Assembly (NCBI GenBank): GCA_021739805.1
Contig: JAIPBB010000079.1
Location: 1-18,156, forward strand
Direction: 5' to 3'
Source: Saprospiraceae bacterium
GTDB lineage: Bacteria; Bacteroidota; Bacteroidia; Bacteroidales; JAIPBB01
Length of the DNA: 18,156 nt
The notes beneath the pieces are model-generated. The model made no database searches and was not told where the DNA came from. It was given only the letters and a program-made list of their open reading frames with translations. Position numbers and translations under genes: made by a program. Positions 8,215 through 15,221 of this stretch are shown one piece after another (positions within the stretch are counted from its first letter, which is position 1; every line of letters starts with the position of its first letter).

Positions 8215-9546
8215 TTAGGAATTAGTTTTGCGAAAATTGTTCAGAAATTTTTCCACGCTATTGTTAGAAACTATATTGTTTTTAAAATATTCGACAGCTT
8301 CATCTTTTTCAACTTCGTTTGCATTAAATTTGTTTAAGATATTCAATAAGTGCATTTTCATATGTCCTAGTTGAATACCGCTGGTAACCAATGATTTCAA
8401 AGCCCCGAAATTGTTTGACAAGCCTGCAGCAGCAGCAATTCTCATCAGCTCTTTTGCATCTGGATTTCCAAGTAACTCTAATGAACGTTTTGCCAATGGA
8501 TGCAATGATGTTAAACCGCCAACTGTTCCCATCGACAATGGAATTGTCAATGTATATTTGAATTTTCCGTCATTTATTTCAATATCAGTAAGGCTTTTGT
8601 ATTTCCCGTCTTTTGAAGCATAAGCATGACCACAAGCTTCAATTGCCCTGAAATCATTTCCGGTTGCAAGAGCAATAGCATCAATACCATTAAAGATTCC
8701 TTTATTGTGAGTTGTTGCCCGATGAACATCAATTTTTGCTACCTGAACAGCTTTTTCAAATTTCCATACAAAATCCTCGGCTGTCATATTTTCATCCATA
8801 TCGGCAAACTTTTCAATATCACACTCAAGCCAGCATTTAACAAGGCAATCAGGTGTGTAATTCGATAAAATTGACATTATGATTTCGGCATGCTTTTCAT
8901 CACCAACAAACTTGCTGTTTTCTCTCAAATACTTCTTTAGACTAATATCGAAATCTTCAAGACATGAATTAATAAAATTAGCTCCCATAGCATCAACTGT
9001 GTCAAAAGTTGCTTTGAGCTGAAAATAATCTTCAATTTCAGAAGTTTTATCAACCAGTTCAATGTCAAGGATTCCCCCACCCCTGCCAATCATTTTTTCA
9101 GTATGGTGAGCAGCATCTTTTATTAAAATCTGCTTCAATTCAGGCATGGATTTTTTCAACTTTTCAGCATCGCCTTTCCATAAAAAATGAACCTGCCCAA
9201 TTTTTTTCATTTCATTAATCTCAGTATGAAAACCACCATTTTCAGCCCAAAACTTTGCACTTTTTGCCGCTGCTGCAATAACTGAACTTTCTTCAATTAC
9301 CAAGGGGAGAATGTAATTTTTCCCATCAATCAGAAAATTTGGAGCAACACCAAAAGGCATATAAAAGTTAGAAATAGTGTTTTCACCAAACTCATCAAAA
9401 AGCTTTTGAACCTTCTCATCACTGTGCCAGTAGGCCTTTAACTCTTCTTCAACAATCGAAGGCTCATCAAAATAAGTAGAGACAAGCTTTAACTTATCTT
9501 CCTTTGATAATTTTGAAAATCCTGTGATAATATTTCTTTCCTTCAT
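8215..9546 (-). CDS. mvaA: Hydroxymethylglutaryl-CoA reductase, class II
   Basis: A 443-residue cytosolic enzyme interconverting HMG-CoA and mevalonate with a nicotinamide cofactor, the entry step to isoprenoid precursors. Class II signatures are present: IEESSVIAAAAKSAKF with the catalytic Glu at 85/86, DAMGAN at 185-190, THNKGI with Lys282, ATGNDFRAIEA with Asp298, GTVGGLTSLHPLAKR, and GLSNNFGALKSL leading to GHMKMH with His395. All four catalytic residues expected from the Pseudomonas mevalonii enzyme are therefore present. Class II enzymes are often named degradative from Pseudomonas, but in Bacteroidota and Firmicutes they usually serve biosynthesis; the adjacent GHMP kinase supports that reading here. 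It is the first gene of a likely operon, starting at ATG 9546 close downstream of a candidate -7 box. Confidence 0.96.
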   Translation of the reverse strand: MKERNIITGFSKLSKEDKLKLVSTYFDEPSIVEEELKAYWHSDEKVQKLFDEFGENTISNFYMPFGVAPNFLIDGKNYILPLVIEESSVIAAAAKSAKFWAENGGFHTEINEMKKIGQVHFLWKGDAEKLKKSMPELKQILIKDAAHHTEKMIGRGGGILDIELVDKTSEIEDYFQLKATFDTVDAMGANFINSCLEDFDISLKKYLRENSKFVGDEKHAEIIMSILSNYTPDCLVKCWLECDIEKFADMDENMTAEDFVWKFEKAVQVAKIDVHRATTHNKGIFNGIDAIALATGNDFRAIEACGHAYASKDGKYKSLTDIEINDGKFKYTLTIPLSMGTVGGLTSLHPLAKRSLELLGNPDAKELMRIAAAAGLSNNFGALKSLVTSGIQLGHMKMHLLNILNKFNANEVEKDEAVEYFKNNIVSNNSVEKFLNNFRKTNS

Positions 9547-9563
9547 TGTGAAATTAATTTGTT

Positions 9564-9571
9564 CAAAAGTA
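9564..9571 (-). promoter_or_regulatory. Candidate -7 promoter box for the HMG-CoA reductase operon
   Basis: On the minus strand this reads TACTTTTG, a full match to TAnnTTTG, 17 bases before the ATG at 9546; transcription would start very close to the gene. No clear TTG -33 box is seen upstream, where the strand is T-rich. Placed between the palindromic repeat at 9596-9628 and the gene, it would let the operon be transcribed independently of the NO VEIN-like gene. Confidence 0.4.
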
Positions 9572-9595
9572 CGAAAAAATAAAATAAGTATAGCT

Positions 9596-9628
9596 AGTCG
9601 GAGTGCGACTATAAGTCGCGCTCCGACT
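9596..9628. repeat. REP-like 33-bp palindrome, stand-alone copy
   Basis: Two 15-base arms, AGTCGGAGTGCGACT at 9596-9610 and AGTCGCGCTCCGACT at 9614-9628, flank an ATA loop and pair with a single mismatch (a G-U pair in one RNA strand). It is far more GC-rich than its surroundings. A copy in the opposite orientation, matching at 31 of 33 positions, lies at 9834-9866 within the neighbouring gene. Sitting just after the stop of the NO VEIN-like gene and followed on the minus strand by a T-rich run, it might also act as a terminator or insulator, but its recurrence marks it as a dispersed element. Confidence 0.85.
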
Positions 9629-9668
9629 TGTTGTATTAAAAGAGTCTGGAGTATAGAGTTGTAAATAT

Positions 9669-12377
9669 CTAAAATCTAAAACTTAACTTATTAAAGCTAA
9701 GTTTTCCTTCCTGCCATAAATTGAATGGATTTTGAATTCTTATAATTTCGGTGCAGGATAGACCGGCATTTGGAATACAATAAAACCAAAAAGAATAGTT
9801 AGTCGGAGTGCGACTGGGAGAGCTTTGATTGTTAATCGGGGCGCGACTTATAGTCGCACTCCGACTTATTGCAAACTTTTCTGCAGATTTCCATATAGTT
9901 TTAGAAATTTGAAATTCATCTTCAAATATCTGCTTTGCAATAACAGCAATGAATTTAGAAGTATTATTATTTCTTATTTCAAATGAATATCCTTGTTCGT
10001 TTATTTCTACTTTTTGAATTGTAGCATTATTACCTGATTCATTTTCGCTTATCCATTTAAATACTAAATCTTCACTCCATTTTTGAAGATTGTTATCTCT
10101 TTGTGAATTCAAAGCAGGAAAAGCTAATGCAGATAAATCACTAATTGGAATATTACTTAAAACATTAGATTGAATTTCTATTTCTGAAACTTCAAAATCT
10201 CTGATTTTTACATTGACTTCTTCGGGCTTTATTTCAATTTTATTTGTTGAGTTTTGATTGAAAATCTGTTGAAGTTTTGACAGCGAAATATTTTGCTTTT
10301 CAATAAAATTCAAAATAGTTTTTTGTTCTTCTGAAAGATCTGACTCAGATTCTACAAAACTTTGATTTTCTGCATATTTAACGCCTAAGTCCTGAAGCAA
10401 TTGTTCAAATAGTTTGTTTTCGTTTATTTCATTCCTGAATAGCTTCAGAAGTCTGGAAGAAAGATAATAATTATTGCTTTGCTCCTCTCCTTTTTCAATT
10501 AAAACTATTTCGTTTGGCAGGCAAAATTTTGTTTCATTCAGTACGGGATTATAAGCTTCAAATAAATAGCAATCTTTCAAAGCTGACAACAACTTATTTC
10601 TATCAGAAACACTGGAATCTTTATAAACCTTCAATAGCTTTTTTAGGTCTGTTTTGTAGGTTTTGCTATGAATTTCCAATGTTTCGGAATTATACTTTGA
10701 TAAATTCTCCAAAACTTCAGCAAGCTCATCTGGTTCAGTTAAACCAAAATCCTTTAAAAACTCAAGTACTTGCTGGTTTTTGGCAATTGTTCTTTTAAGA
10801 ATTTTATATTTACTTCTTTGGCTTCCCGGCAGATAAACAATTGAATTTCCGTTTTTATCAAAGCCTTCAGAAATTGAATTATCATTTAATTTAATAAAAG
10901 CTTTTGATCTTAAATTATAATACTGAGATTGGTTTTCCTTACTCCATAAATATCTCTTATTATGCAAAATAGAGTAAAATTGAATAAACCATTTATCATT
11001 CTTTTGCTTTAAAAAATCAGGTTTTAAGGATAGATGAAAAGCAAATTTCTCAAACCCAACCTCCAAAATATTTAGCTGTGATGACAAATACTTTCTTAAA
11101 TCATCAAATCCTTCATCATTAAGTTTTAAAGAGACCCATTCCTTTCTTGCAAACAAAGCCTTTAAATCATTTTTTTGCAACAACTCACAAATCTCAGAAT
11201 CAGTGGCTAAAGCCAATTCATTTGCATACTCGAATTTTCCTGATTCCGTTGGAATAAGTTTCTTTTCCGAAAGCTTTTTGAGAACAACATCATAAAATAC
11301 TTTATAAACCAAATTTTCATTTTCTGAAACTGTATCAGTTGTGATTTTCCTGATTGGCAGTATGTTTGGGAAATCAGCATTTAAAAAACCAATATCTCTC
11401 AATCTTGTTAATTTGCTTCCAAAAAAATCAGCTATTTCATTTATTAAAATAATGTTTTCATTGGCTTTAAACTTATCAAACGGAACACTTTCGCGTGTGG
11501 GTGTAGTTGTGAAAGCTGCATTAATAAGAAAGTCCAGATGAGTTTCCTGCAAAGTAGAAAAGTAAACAAATAATTTTGAGTTTGGAATTGGCTCAACAGT
11601 CTCCTTTCCCCTGCTGGTTTTGATTTTAAAAGCAATCTCAATATTCTGCTTTTCCTTTTTTAAAAGAAGGAATTTTTCATCTTCCCTTGATTGAACCGAA
11701 GATTTTATTAAAACTTTTTGAATTTCATCTTCAACTTTAATTACTTCTTTTTCAATATAATCCGAAGTCTTTTTGGTGTCGAGTTTAATTTCGATTTTGT
11801 TGACGTGGGTAAGAAACAGCAAGTAATAAGCATTAAGCTCATTCAGTCCCTGCCTGACAATATTATAGATTTTGTTTCTTTCTGATTCTTTAAAAGGCAT
11901 TACAAACAATGTGGAATATTGAGTTTCTGGGTTTTGTTTAGCAGTTTTTTCCAGTACTTCGTAATCAGTTATTTTATAATGATAATCGCCGGAGTGAATT
12001 TCAGGCTCATCGGTAATTGCAAAAACAGATTTGAATCCAATGCCAAACTTTCCGATTAAATTAACTTCTTCTGCCCTATTCTTAGTCGTATTGGCAAAGG
12101 TTGTGATTGATTTCAGGTCTTCTTCGTCAAAGTCTTTTCCATTATGACGAATTTCAATTCTATCAGGAAAAAGTTCAAATTTTATGCTTTTGTGAGTAGT
12201 GAAAGTTTTTCTCCTTGCATAAGCATCTTCAGTGTTTTGCAGTATTTCATCAATAAAACGGGCAGGCTTTGAGTACATACCAGAAAGCAACTCAGCATGG
12301 CGGTTTCCCTTGGCTTTGTTAGCTGTAACAGCTTGTTTTGAGCGTTTGATATGTTCTTTTAGAGATAAGCCTTTCAT
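9669..12377 (-). CDS. Sacsin / NO VEIN-like GHKL ATPase with C-terminal DUF3883-like domain
   Basis: A 902-residue, probably cytosolic protein. The N-terminal 120 residues form an Hsp90-type GHKL ATPase: N box FIDEILQNTEDAYA (Glu44, Asn48, Asp51), IEIRHNGKDFDEED near 74-87, and the lid motif LIGKFGIGFKSVF at 107-119. This arrangement is typical of sacsin-type ATPases. A long region without recognised motifs follows. Residues from about 770 resemble DUF3883 (NO VEIN C-terminal domain): GYSFEIRNN, EFQISKTIWKSAEKFA, then YSFWFYCIPNAG and IIRIQNPFNLW. The usual EVK core appears altered to AVIAK. Residues 838-859 are encoded by a palindromic repeat insertion that interrupts this domain without breaking the frame. 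Bacterial proteins of this architecture are often found near restriction or defence genes, but no such genes are seen here; the function is unknown. Confidence 0.82.
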   Translation of the reverse strand: MKGLSLKEHIKRSKQAVTANKAKGNRHAELLSGMYSKPARFIDEILQNTEDAYARRKTFTTHKSIKFELFPDRIEIRHNGKDFDEEDLKSITTFANTTKNRAEEVNLIGKFGIGFKSVFAITDEPEIHSGDYHYKITDYEVLEKTAKQNPETQYSTLFVMPFKESERNKIYNIVRQGLNELNAYYLLFLTHVNKIEIKLDTKKTSDYIEKEVIKVEDEIQKVLIKSSVQSREDEKFLLLKKEKQNIEIAFKIKTSRGKETVEPIPNSKLFVYFSTLQETHLDFLINAAFTTTPTRESVPFDKFKANENIILINEIADFFGSKLTRLRDIGFLNADFPNILPIRKITTDTVSENENLVYKVFYDVVLKKLSEKKLIPTESGKFEYANELALATDSEICELLQKNDLKALFARKEWVSLKLNDEGFDDLRKYLSSQLNILEVGFEKFAFHLSLKPDFLKQKNDKWFIQFYSILHNKRYLWSKENQSQYYNLRSKAFIKLNDNSISEGFDKNGNSIVYLPGSQRSKYKILKRTIAKNQQVLEFLKDFGLTEPDELAEVLENLSKYNSETLEIHSKTYKTDLKKLLKVYKDSSVSDRNKLLSALKDCYLFEAYNPVLNETKFCLPNEIVLIEKGEEQSNNYYLSSRLLKLFRNEINENKLFEQLLQDLGVKYAENQSFVESESDLSEEQKTILNFIEKQNISLSKLQQIFNQNSTNKIEIKPEEVNVKIRDFEVSEIEIQSNVLSNIPISDLSALAFPALNSQRDNNLQKWSEDLVFKWISENESGNNATIQKVEINEQGYSFEIRNNNTSKFIAVIAKQIFEDEFQISKTIWKSAEKFAISRSATISRAPINNQSSPSRTPTNYSFWFYCIPNAGLSCTEIIRIQNPFNLWQEGKLSFNKLSFRF
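9801..9866. mobile_element. REP-like palindromic element inserted in frame in the NO VEIN-like gene
   Basis: The 66-base block is bounded by perfect 15-base inverted arms (AGTCGGAGTGCGACT at 9801-9815 and its exact complement at 9852-9866). Within it, 9834-9866 on the minus strand is a full 33-bp unit, 31 of 33 identical to the copy at 9596-9628; 9801-9815 is a further half unit, joined by 18 bases of spacer. Length 66 is a multiple of three and the minus-strand frame has no stop, so the host gene reads 22 extra residues (SRSAT, ISRAP, ..., SPSRTPT). No transposase is nearby; mobilisation by a REP-associated tyrosine transposase elsewhere is only an inference. Confidence 0.8.
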
Positions 12378-12468
12378 CCGTATTAAAATGTTCGGTAAAG
12401 ATAGAAAATCATTGGAATATTTTAATTATAAACAGATTTTGAAATTTGATAAAATATTTATTCAATAA

Positions 12469-12500
12469 TTTGGATATTTATAAGAATTTTATTAATATTG
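12469..12500 (+). promoter_or_regulatory. Candidate two-box promoter for the ASP-box lipoprotein
   Basis: TTTG at 12469-12472 and TAATATTG at 12493-12500 (seven of eight to TAnnTTTG with the fixed positions nearly all kept) are separated by 20 bases, a normal spacing for the Bacteroidota housekeeping sigma factor. The predicted leader to the ATG at 12532 is about 25 bases. Confidence 0.4.
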
Positions 12501-12531
12501 TTTGATAATTGTTGATTTGAATTTATTATTT

Positions 12532-13542
12532 ATGAAACGATTTAATATACTGTTTGCCATTTTAGTAGTTATCGGAATGGTTTATTCATGCAAAAAGGAA
12601 AAACCTATTACCGTTAATCCAAATTGGGTAGAACAGAATGTTACTACTGATAGTGGATTTTCGTATTTTAGTAATTTTGAAATAATTGATAATGAATATT
12701 TTGTGTTGGGTTATGTTAATGGTCAAAATTATTGGCGGGGCACATATATTTATAAATCTAATGACCAGGGTTCAAATTGGAGCAAAATGAATTACTTTGA
12801 CACTATTTTTGGTGGTATTGGATTTATCGACCATAATATTGGATTTTTATGTACAGGTGATTTAAATAGTAATAGATATATATTAAAAACTATTGATAAA
12901 GGAATCAATTGGGATACAATTAGTATTGGCTGGTTTACTTTTCATGATTTTTATTCTTTAGGAATAAATAAAAATTTTGCTTTTGGTAATGGAGGAGTAT
13001 TTTTAAGTACAGATATAGGTAATACATGGCAAAATGTTCTTTCATCATCTTATGCAATTCGCACTATTGATTTTGCTAACAATATGATAGGTTATGGAGC
13101 AAATACATATGGATATATATATAAAACAAATGATGGTGGTAAAAATTGGATTCAAATAAATTCCATGAGTGAAGTTCAGTTCTATCAACTGGATTTTTAT
13201 AATGAAAACAAAGGAATTGCTATAGTTGAAGATTCCAGAGATCACTCAATTCCAAAAGTTATTAAACTATTATTTACAATTGATGGCGGAATGAATTGGG
13301 TCGATATGAATGTTGAAAGCAATATCATTAAATTGACAGGATCTTGTCGATTATGTTTTAAATCTGAAAATGAAATTTATTTAGGTGCCAATGGAATATT
13401 TTATACGAATGATTTTGGAAATAATTGGACAACACAATATTCATTACCCAGATTTGAATCTATAACTGATTTAAAAATTTCTGGGAATATTGGTATCGCA
13501 GCATCTGCAAATAAAATTCTTAAATGTAATAATCTGCCTTAA
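12532..13542 (+). CDS. Lipoprotein with six ASP-box (BNR / YCF48-like) repeats
   Basis: A 336-residue lipoprotein. The ATG at 12532 is preferred over the upstream TTG at 12502 because it begins directly with a signal peptide, MKRFNILFAILVVIGMVYSC, with lipobox VYSC and lipidated Cys20; residues after it are KKEK. The rest is a beta-propeller made of repeated ASP boxes: SNDQGSNW, TIDKGINW, STDIGNTW, TNDGGKNW, TIDGGMNW and TNDFGNNW. This resembles the YCF48 / photosystem-assembly-factor-like and sialidase-like propellers common in Bacteroidota. The ASP boxes are structural turns and do not by themselves imply sialidase activity; no catalytic Arg triad is evident. It is divergent from the NO VEIN-like gene and convergent with the acyltransferase. 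The ligand is unknown. Confidence 0.85.
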   Translation: MKRFNILFAILVVIGMVYSCKKEKPITVNPNWVEQNVTTDSGFSYFSNFEIIDNEYFVLGYVNGQNYWRGTYIYKSNDQGSNWSKMNYFDTIFGGIGFIDHNIGFLCTGDLNSNRYILKTIDKGINWDTISIGWFTFHDFYSLGINKNFAFGNGGVFLSTDIGNTWQNVLSSSYAIRTIDFANNMIGYGANTYGYIYKTNDGGKNWIQINSMSEVQFYQLDFYNENKGIAIVEDSRDHSIPKVIKLLFTIDGGMNWVDMNVESNIIKLTGSCRLCFKSENEIYLGANGIFYTNDFGNNWTTQYSLPRFESITDLKISGNIGIAASANKILKCNNLP

Positions 13543-13623
13543 CAAATTAATATTCATGCTTTCCTTCAACTGTTTATTTTATGATATTAGAAAAGAAATT
13601 CAGCCATAAAAATTAAGAGCCTA

Positions 13624-14193
13624 TCAGTTTTCAGAATTATTTTCCTTAGAAGTTAAATTAAACTGCTCAGGAAATCTGGCGTTTTTTCCTTTATAAAATT
13701 CTTCAATTTTTTCGAAATCTTCTTTATAATTACCACTTGGATATATTAAGGGGCCAATTCCTGCTTCCTTTTTTTTGTAGTCGAGAAATCCAAGAACCAG
13801 AGGCACTTTTGCCTGGGTGGCAACATAATAAAATCCTTTTTTCCAGTTTTTCACTAAGCTTCTGGTTCCTTCAGGTGTAATAGTTATTATTAATGCTTCA
13901 CTTTTATCAAACATTTCAACCGTGCTACTCACAACATTTGAGCTTTTTGTTCTGTTTACAGGTACACCACCTAAGCCCAGAATAATTCTTTTTATGGGGA
14001 ACTTAAAAAACTCCTGCTTGATTAAAAACTTAACATCTAATTTTAATATCCAAAATGCAAGCCTGCCAATAACAAAGTCCCAGTTAGAAGTGTGTGGAGC
14101 AATCACTAAAACACATTTTTTTATGTCCTTTGAAAAGCTGCCGGTAATTTTCCAACCGAAAAGGGATAATATGAATTTTGAGATTTTTTGCAA
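13624..14193 (-). CDS. Lysophospholipid acyltransferase of the PlsC family
   Basis: A 189-residue enzyme that probably transfers an acyl chain to lysophosphatidic acid or a related lipid at the inner membrane. Block I is APHTSNWDF with the HX4D pair His34 and Asp39; block II is GGVPVNR at 75-81; block III is PEGTRS at 107-112; a block IV-like VPLVLGFLDY follows. It is shorter than classic PlsC (about 240 residues) and lacks a long N-terminal membrane segment, like a small-acyltransferase subfamily common in Bacteroidota; the acceptor could be a lipid other than lysophosphatidic acid. No ATG exists between the in-frame upstream stop and block I, so the start is taken as TTG at 14193. A divergent intergenic region of 162 bases separates it from the next gene. 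Confidence 0.87.
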   Translation of the reverse strand: MQKISKFILSLFGWKITGSFSKDIKKCVLVIAPHTSNWDFVIGRLAFWILKLDVKFLIKQEFFKFPIKRIILGLGGVPVNRTKSSNVVSSTVEMFDKSEALIITITPEGTRSLVKNWKKGFYYVATQAKVPLVLGFLDYKKKEAGIGPLIYPSGNYKEDFEKIEEFYKGKNARFPEQFNLTSKENNSEN

Positions 14194-14224
14194 AGCTTTA
14201 ATTATATTGGTGATTTACAATTTT

Positions 14225-14232
14225 CAAAATTA
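14225..14232 (-). promoter_or_regulatory. Candidate -7 box for the acyltransferase gene
   Basis: The minus strand reads TAATTTTG, a full TAnnTTTG match, 31 bases before the TTG start at 14193. No TTG -33 box is visible at the expected distance. The surroundings are extremely AT-rich, so chance matches are likely. Confidence 0.35.
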
Positions 14233-14293
14233 GTATTATTATTTTAATTGAAAATAATTTTAATAAATTAGGATTTTTAATAAAGTTTTTCAA

Positions 14294-14301
14294 TATATTT
14301 G
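14294..14301 (+). promoter_or_regulatory. Candidate -7 box for the exported unknown protein
   Basis: TATATTTG matches TAnnTTTG and would leave a leader of roughly 48 bases before the GTG at 14356. It is in the 162-base divergent spacer that also holds the box for the acyltransferase on the other strand. No good -33 box is seen. Confidence 0.35.
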
Positions 14302-14355
14302 AATAATATTAGTATTATTGAGTTTCCACAATTATTTAAATGTCTGTCTATTTAA

Positions 14356-15162
14356 GTGAGAATTAACTTTACCATATTACTTATTATTATCTCTTTTTTT
14401 GCAAAAGCTCAATTAGGGCTTGATGGAAATGAATTTCTTGATGATGAAGTGGAAAGAATTATCTTAAACTACCATAATCATGATGTAAAGAAATTTAAAA
14501 TTGTATATAAATCAGATTTTGGTAAAGAAGTAGTTTATTATAAATTTGAAAATGATTCCATATTTACACATAAATGGGAAAATAGCATTGATACATATGC
14601 TATTAAACAAAATAGAATTTCCTATATTGACACTGAAGCTGACAAAATATATTTCGAAACACACATAATTGAAAATCTTGATTCTGCGGATTTTAACACA
14701 TATAGCAGTTACCAGATTAAAGAAGCAGACACTATATTACTTTATCAAAAAGTTAAATACATAGATACATTAAAAAAATGCACAGTAATAATAAATAAGG
14801 TTTTAAGAGATTCTTATTATAATCTTACCAAAAGAGAAATGTATAATTTGCCAGGTGATTCAATTCGAACTGATTATTATGAATTTGGTTTTAATAAATG
14901 GTATTTATTTTCAAATGAAACAGAATTTGAAAAAATAACAACTAAAAAAAAATCCAAAATCGAAGTAATAACTATTAATAGACTATATAAAAAGATGGTT
15001 TCTGATTCATCAAAAGTTGAATATCGCCCTTGCAATAATGAAATTATAAGAACTATTTACTATAAAAGAAATGGAAGGATTAAAAAGGTGAAAATAAGTG
15101 AAAAGGACTCATTTTCTAGTTTTGTTGATATTGAAATCCTTAAGCCTTCTAAAATTAGATAA
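14356..15162 (+). CDS. Exported protein of unknown function
   Basis: A 268-residue protein I do not recognise. The N-terminus is a signal peptide (RINFTILLIIISFFAKAQ, cleavage likely after AKAQ). The in-frame TAA at 14353-14355 directly precedes the GTG at 14356, and no ATG lies before the hydrophobic core, so GTG is the only start that keeps the signal peptide. The mature part alternates short charged and aromatic strands (FKIVYKSDFGKEVVYYKFENDS; YYEFGFNKWYLF), suggesting a beta-rich fold. It has no lipobox, no T9SS tail, no transmembrane segment after the signal and no catalytic motif. It lies 59 bases before the MtfA-like gene and could share its transcript. A soluble periplasmic role is inferred from the signal peptide only. 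Confidence 0.75.
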   Translation: MRINFTILLIIISFFAKAQLGLDGNEFLDDEVERIILNYHNHDVKKFKIVYKSDFGKEVVYYKFENDSIFTHKWENSIDTYAIKQNRISYIDTEADKIYFETHIIENLDSADFNTYSSYQIKEADTILLYQKVKYIDTLKKCTVIINKVLRDSYYNLTKREMYNLPGDSIRTDYYEFGFNKWYLFSNETEFEKITTKKKSKIEVITINRLYKKMVSDSSKVEYRPCNNEIIRTIYYKRNGRIKKVKISEKDSFSSFVDIEILKPSKIR

Positions 15163-15221
15163 ATGCTACATTTAGTTAGTAATTTATAATATGAAATCTT
15201 AAACCTATAAAAAATTAAAGA

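Noticed and set aside
9596..9628. Simple rho-independent terminator
   Set aside because: The hairpin could terminate, but the same unit is found inside a coding region and has no immediate T run, so a dispersed repeat is the better primary call.
12396..12403. TATCTTTA on the minus strand as promoter of the NO VEIN-like gene
   Set aside because: It lacks the final G of the TAnnTTTG box and has no -33 partner; too weak in AT-rich DNA to list as a feature.
12502..12531. TTG at 12502 as start of the ASP-box lipoprotein
   Set aside because: It would put ten extra residues before a textbook lipoprotein signal peptide that begins at ATG 12532.
13922..14233. Plus-strand 103-residue open frame
   Set aside because: It is antisense to the acyltransferase with its conserved blocks, and carries no motif of its own.
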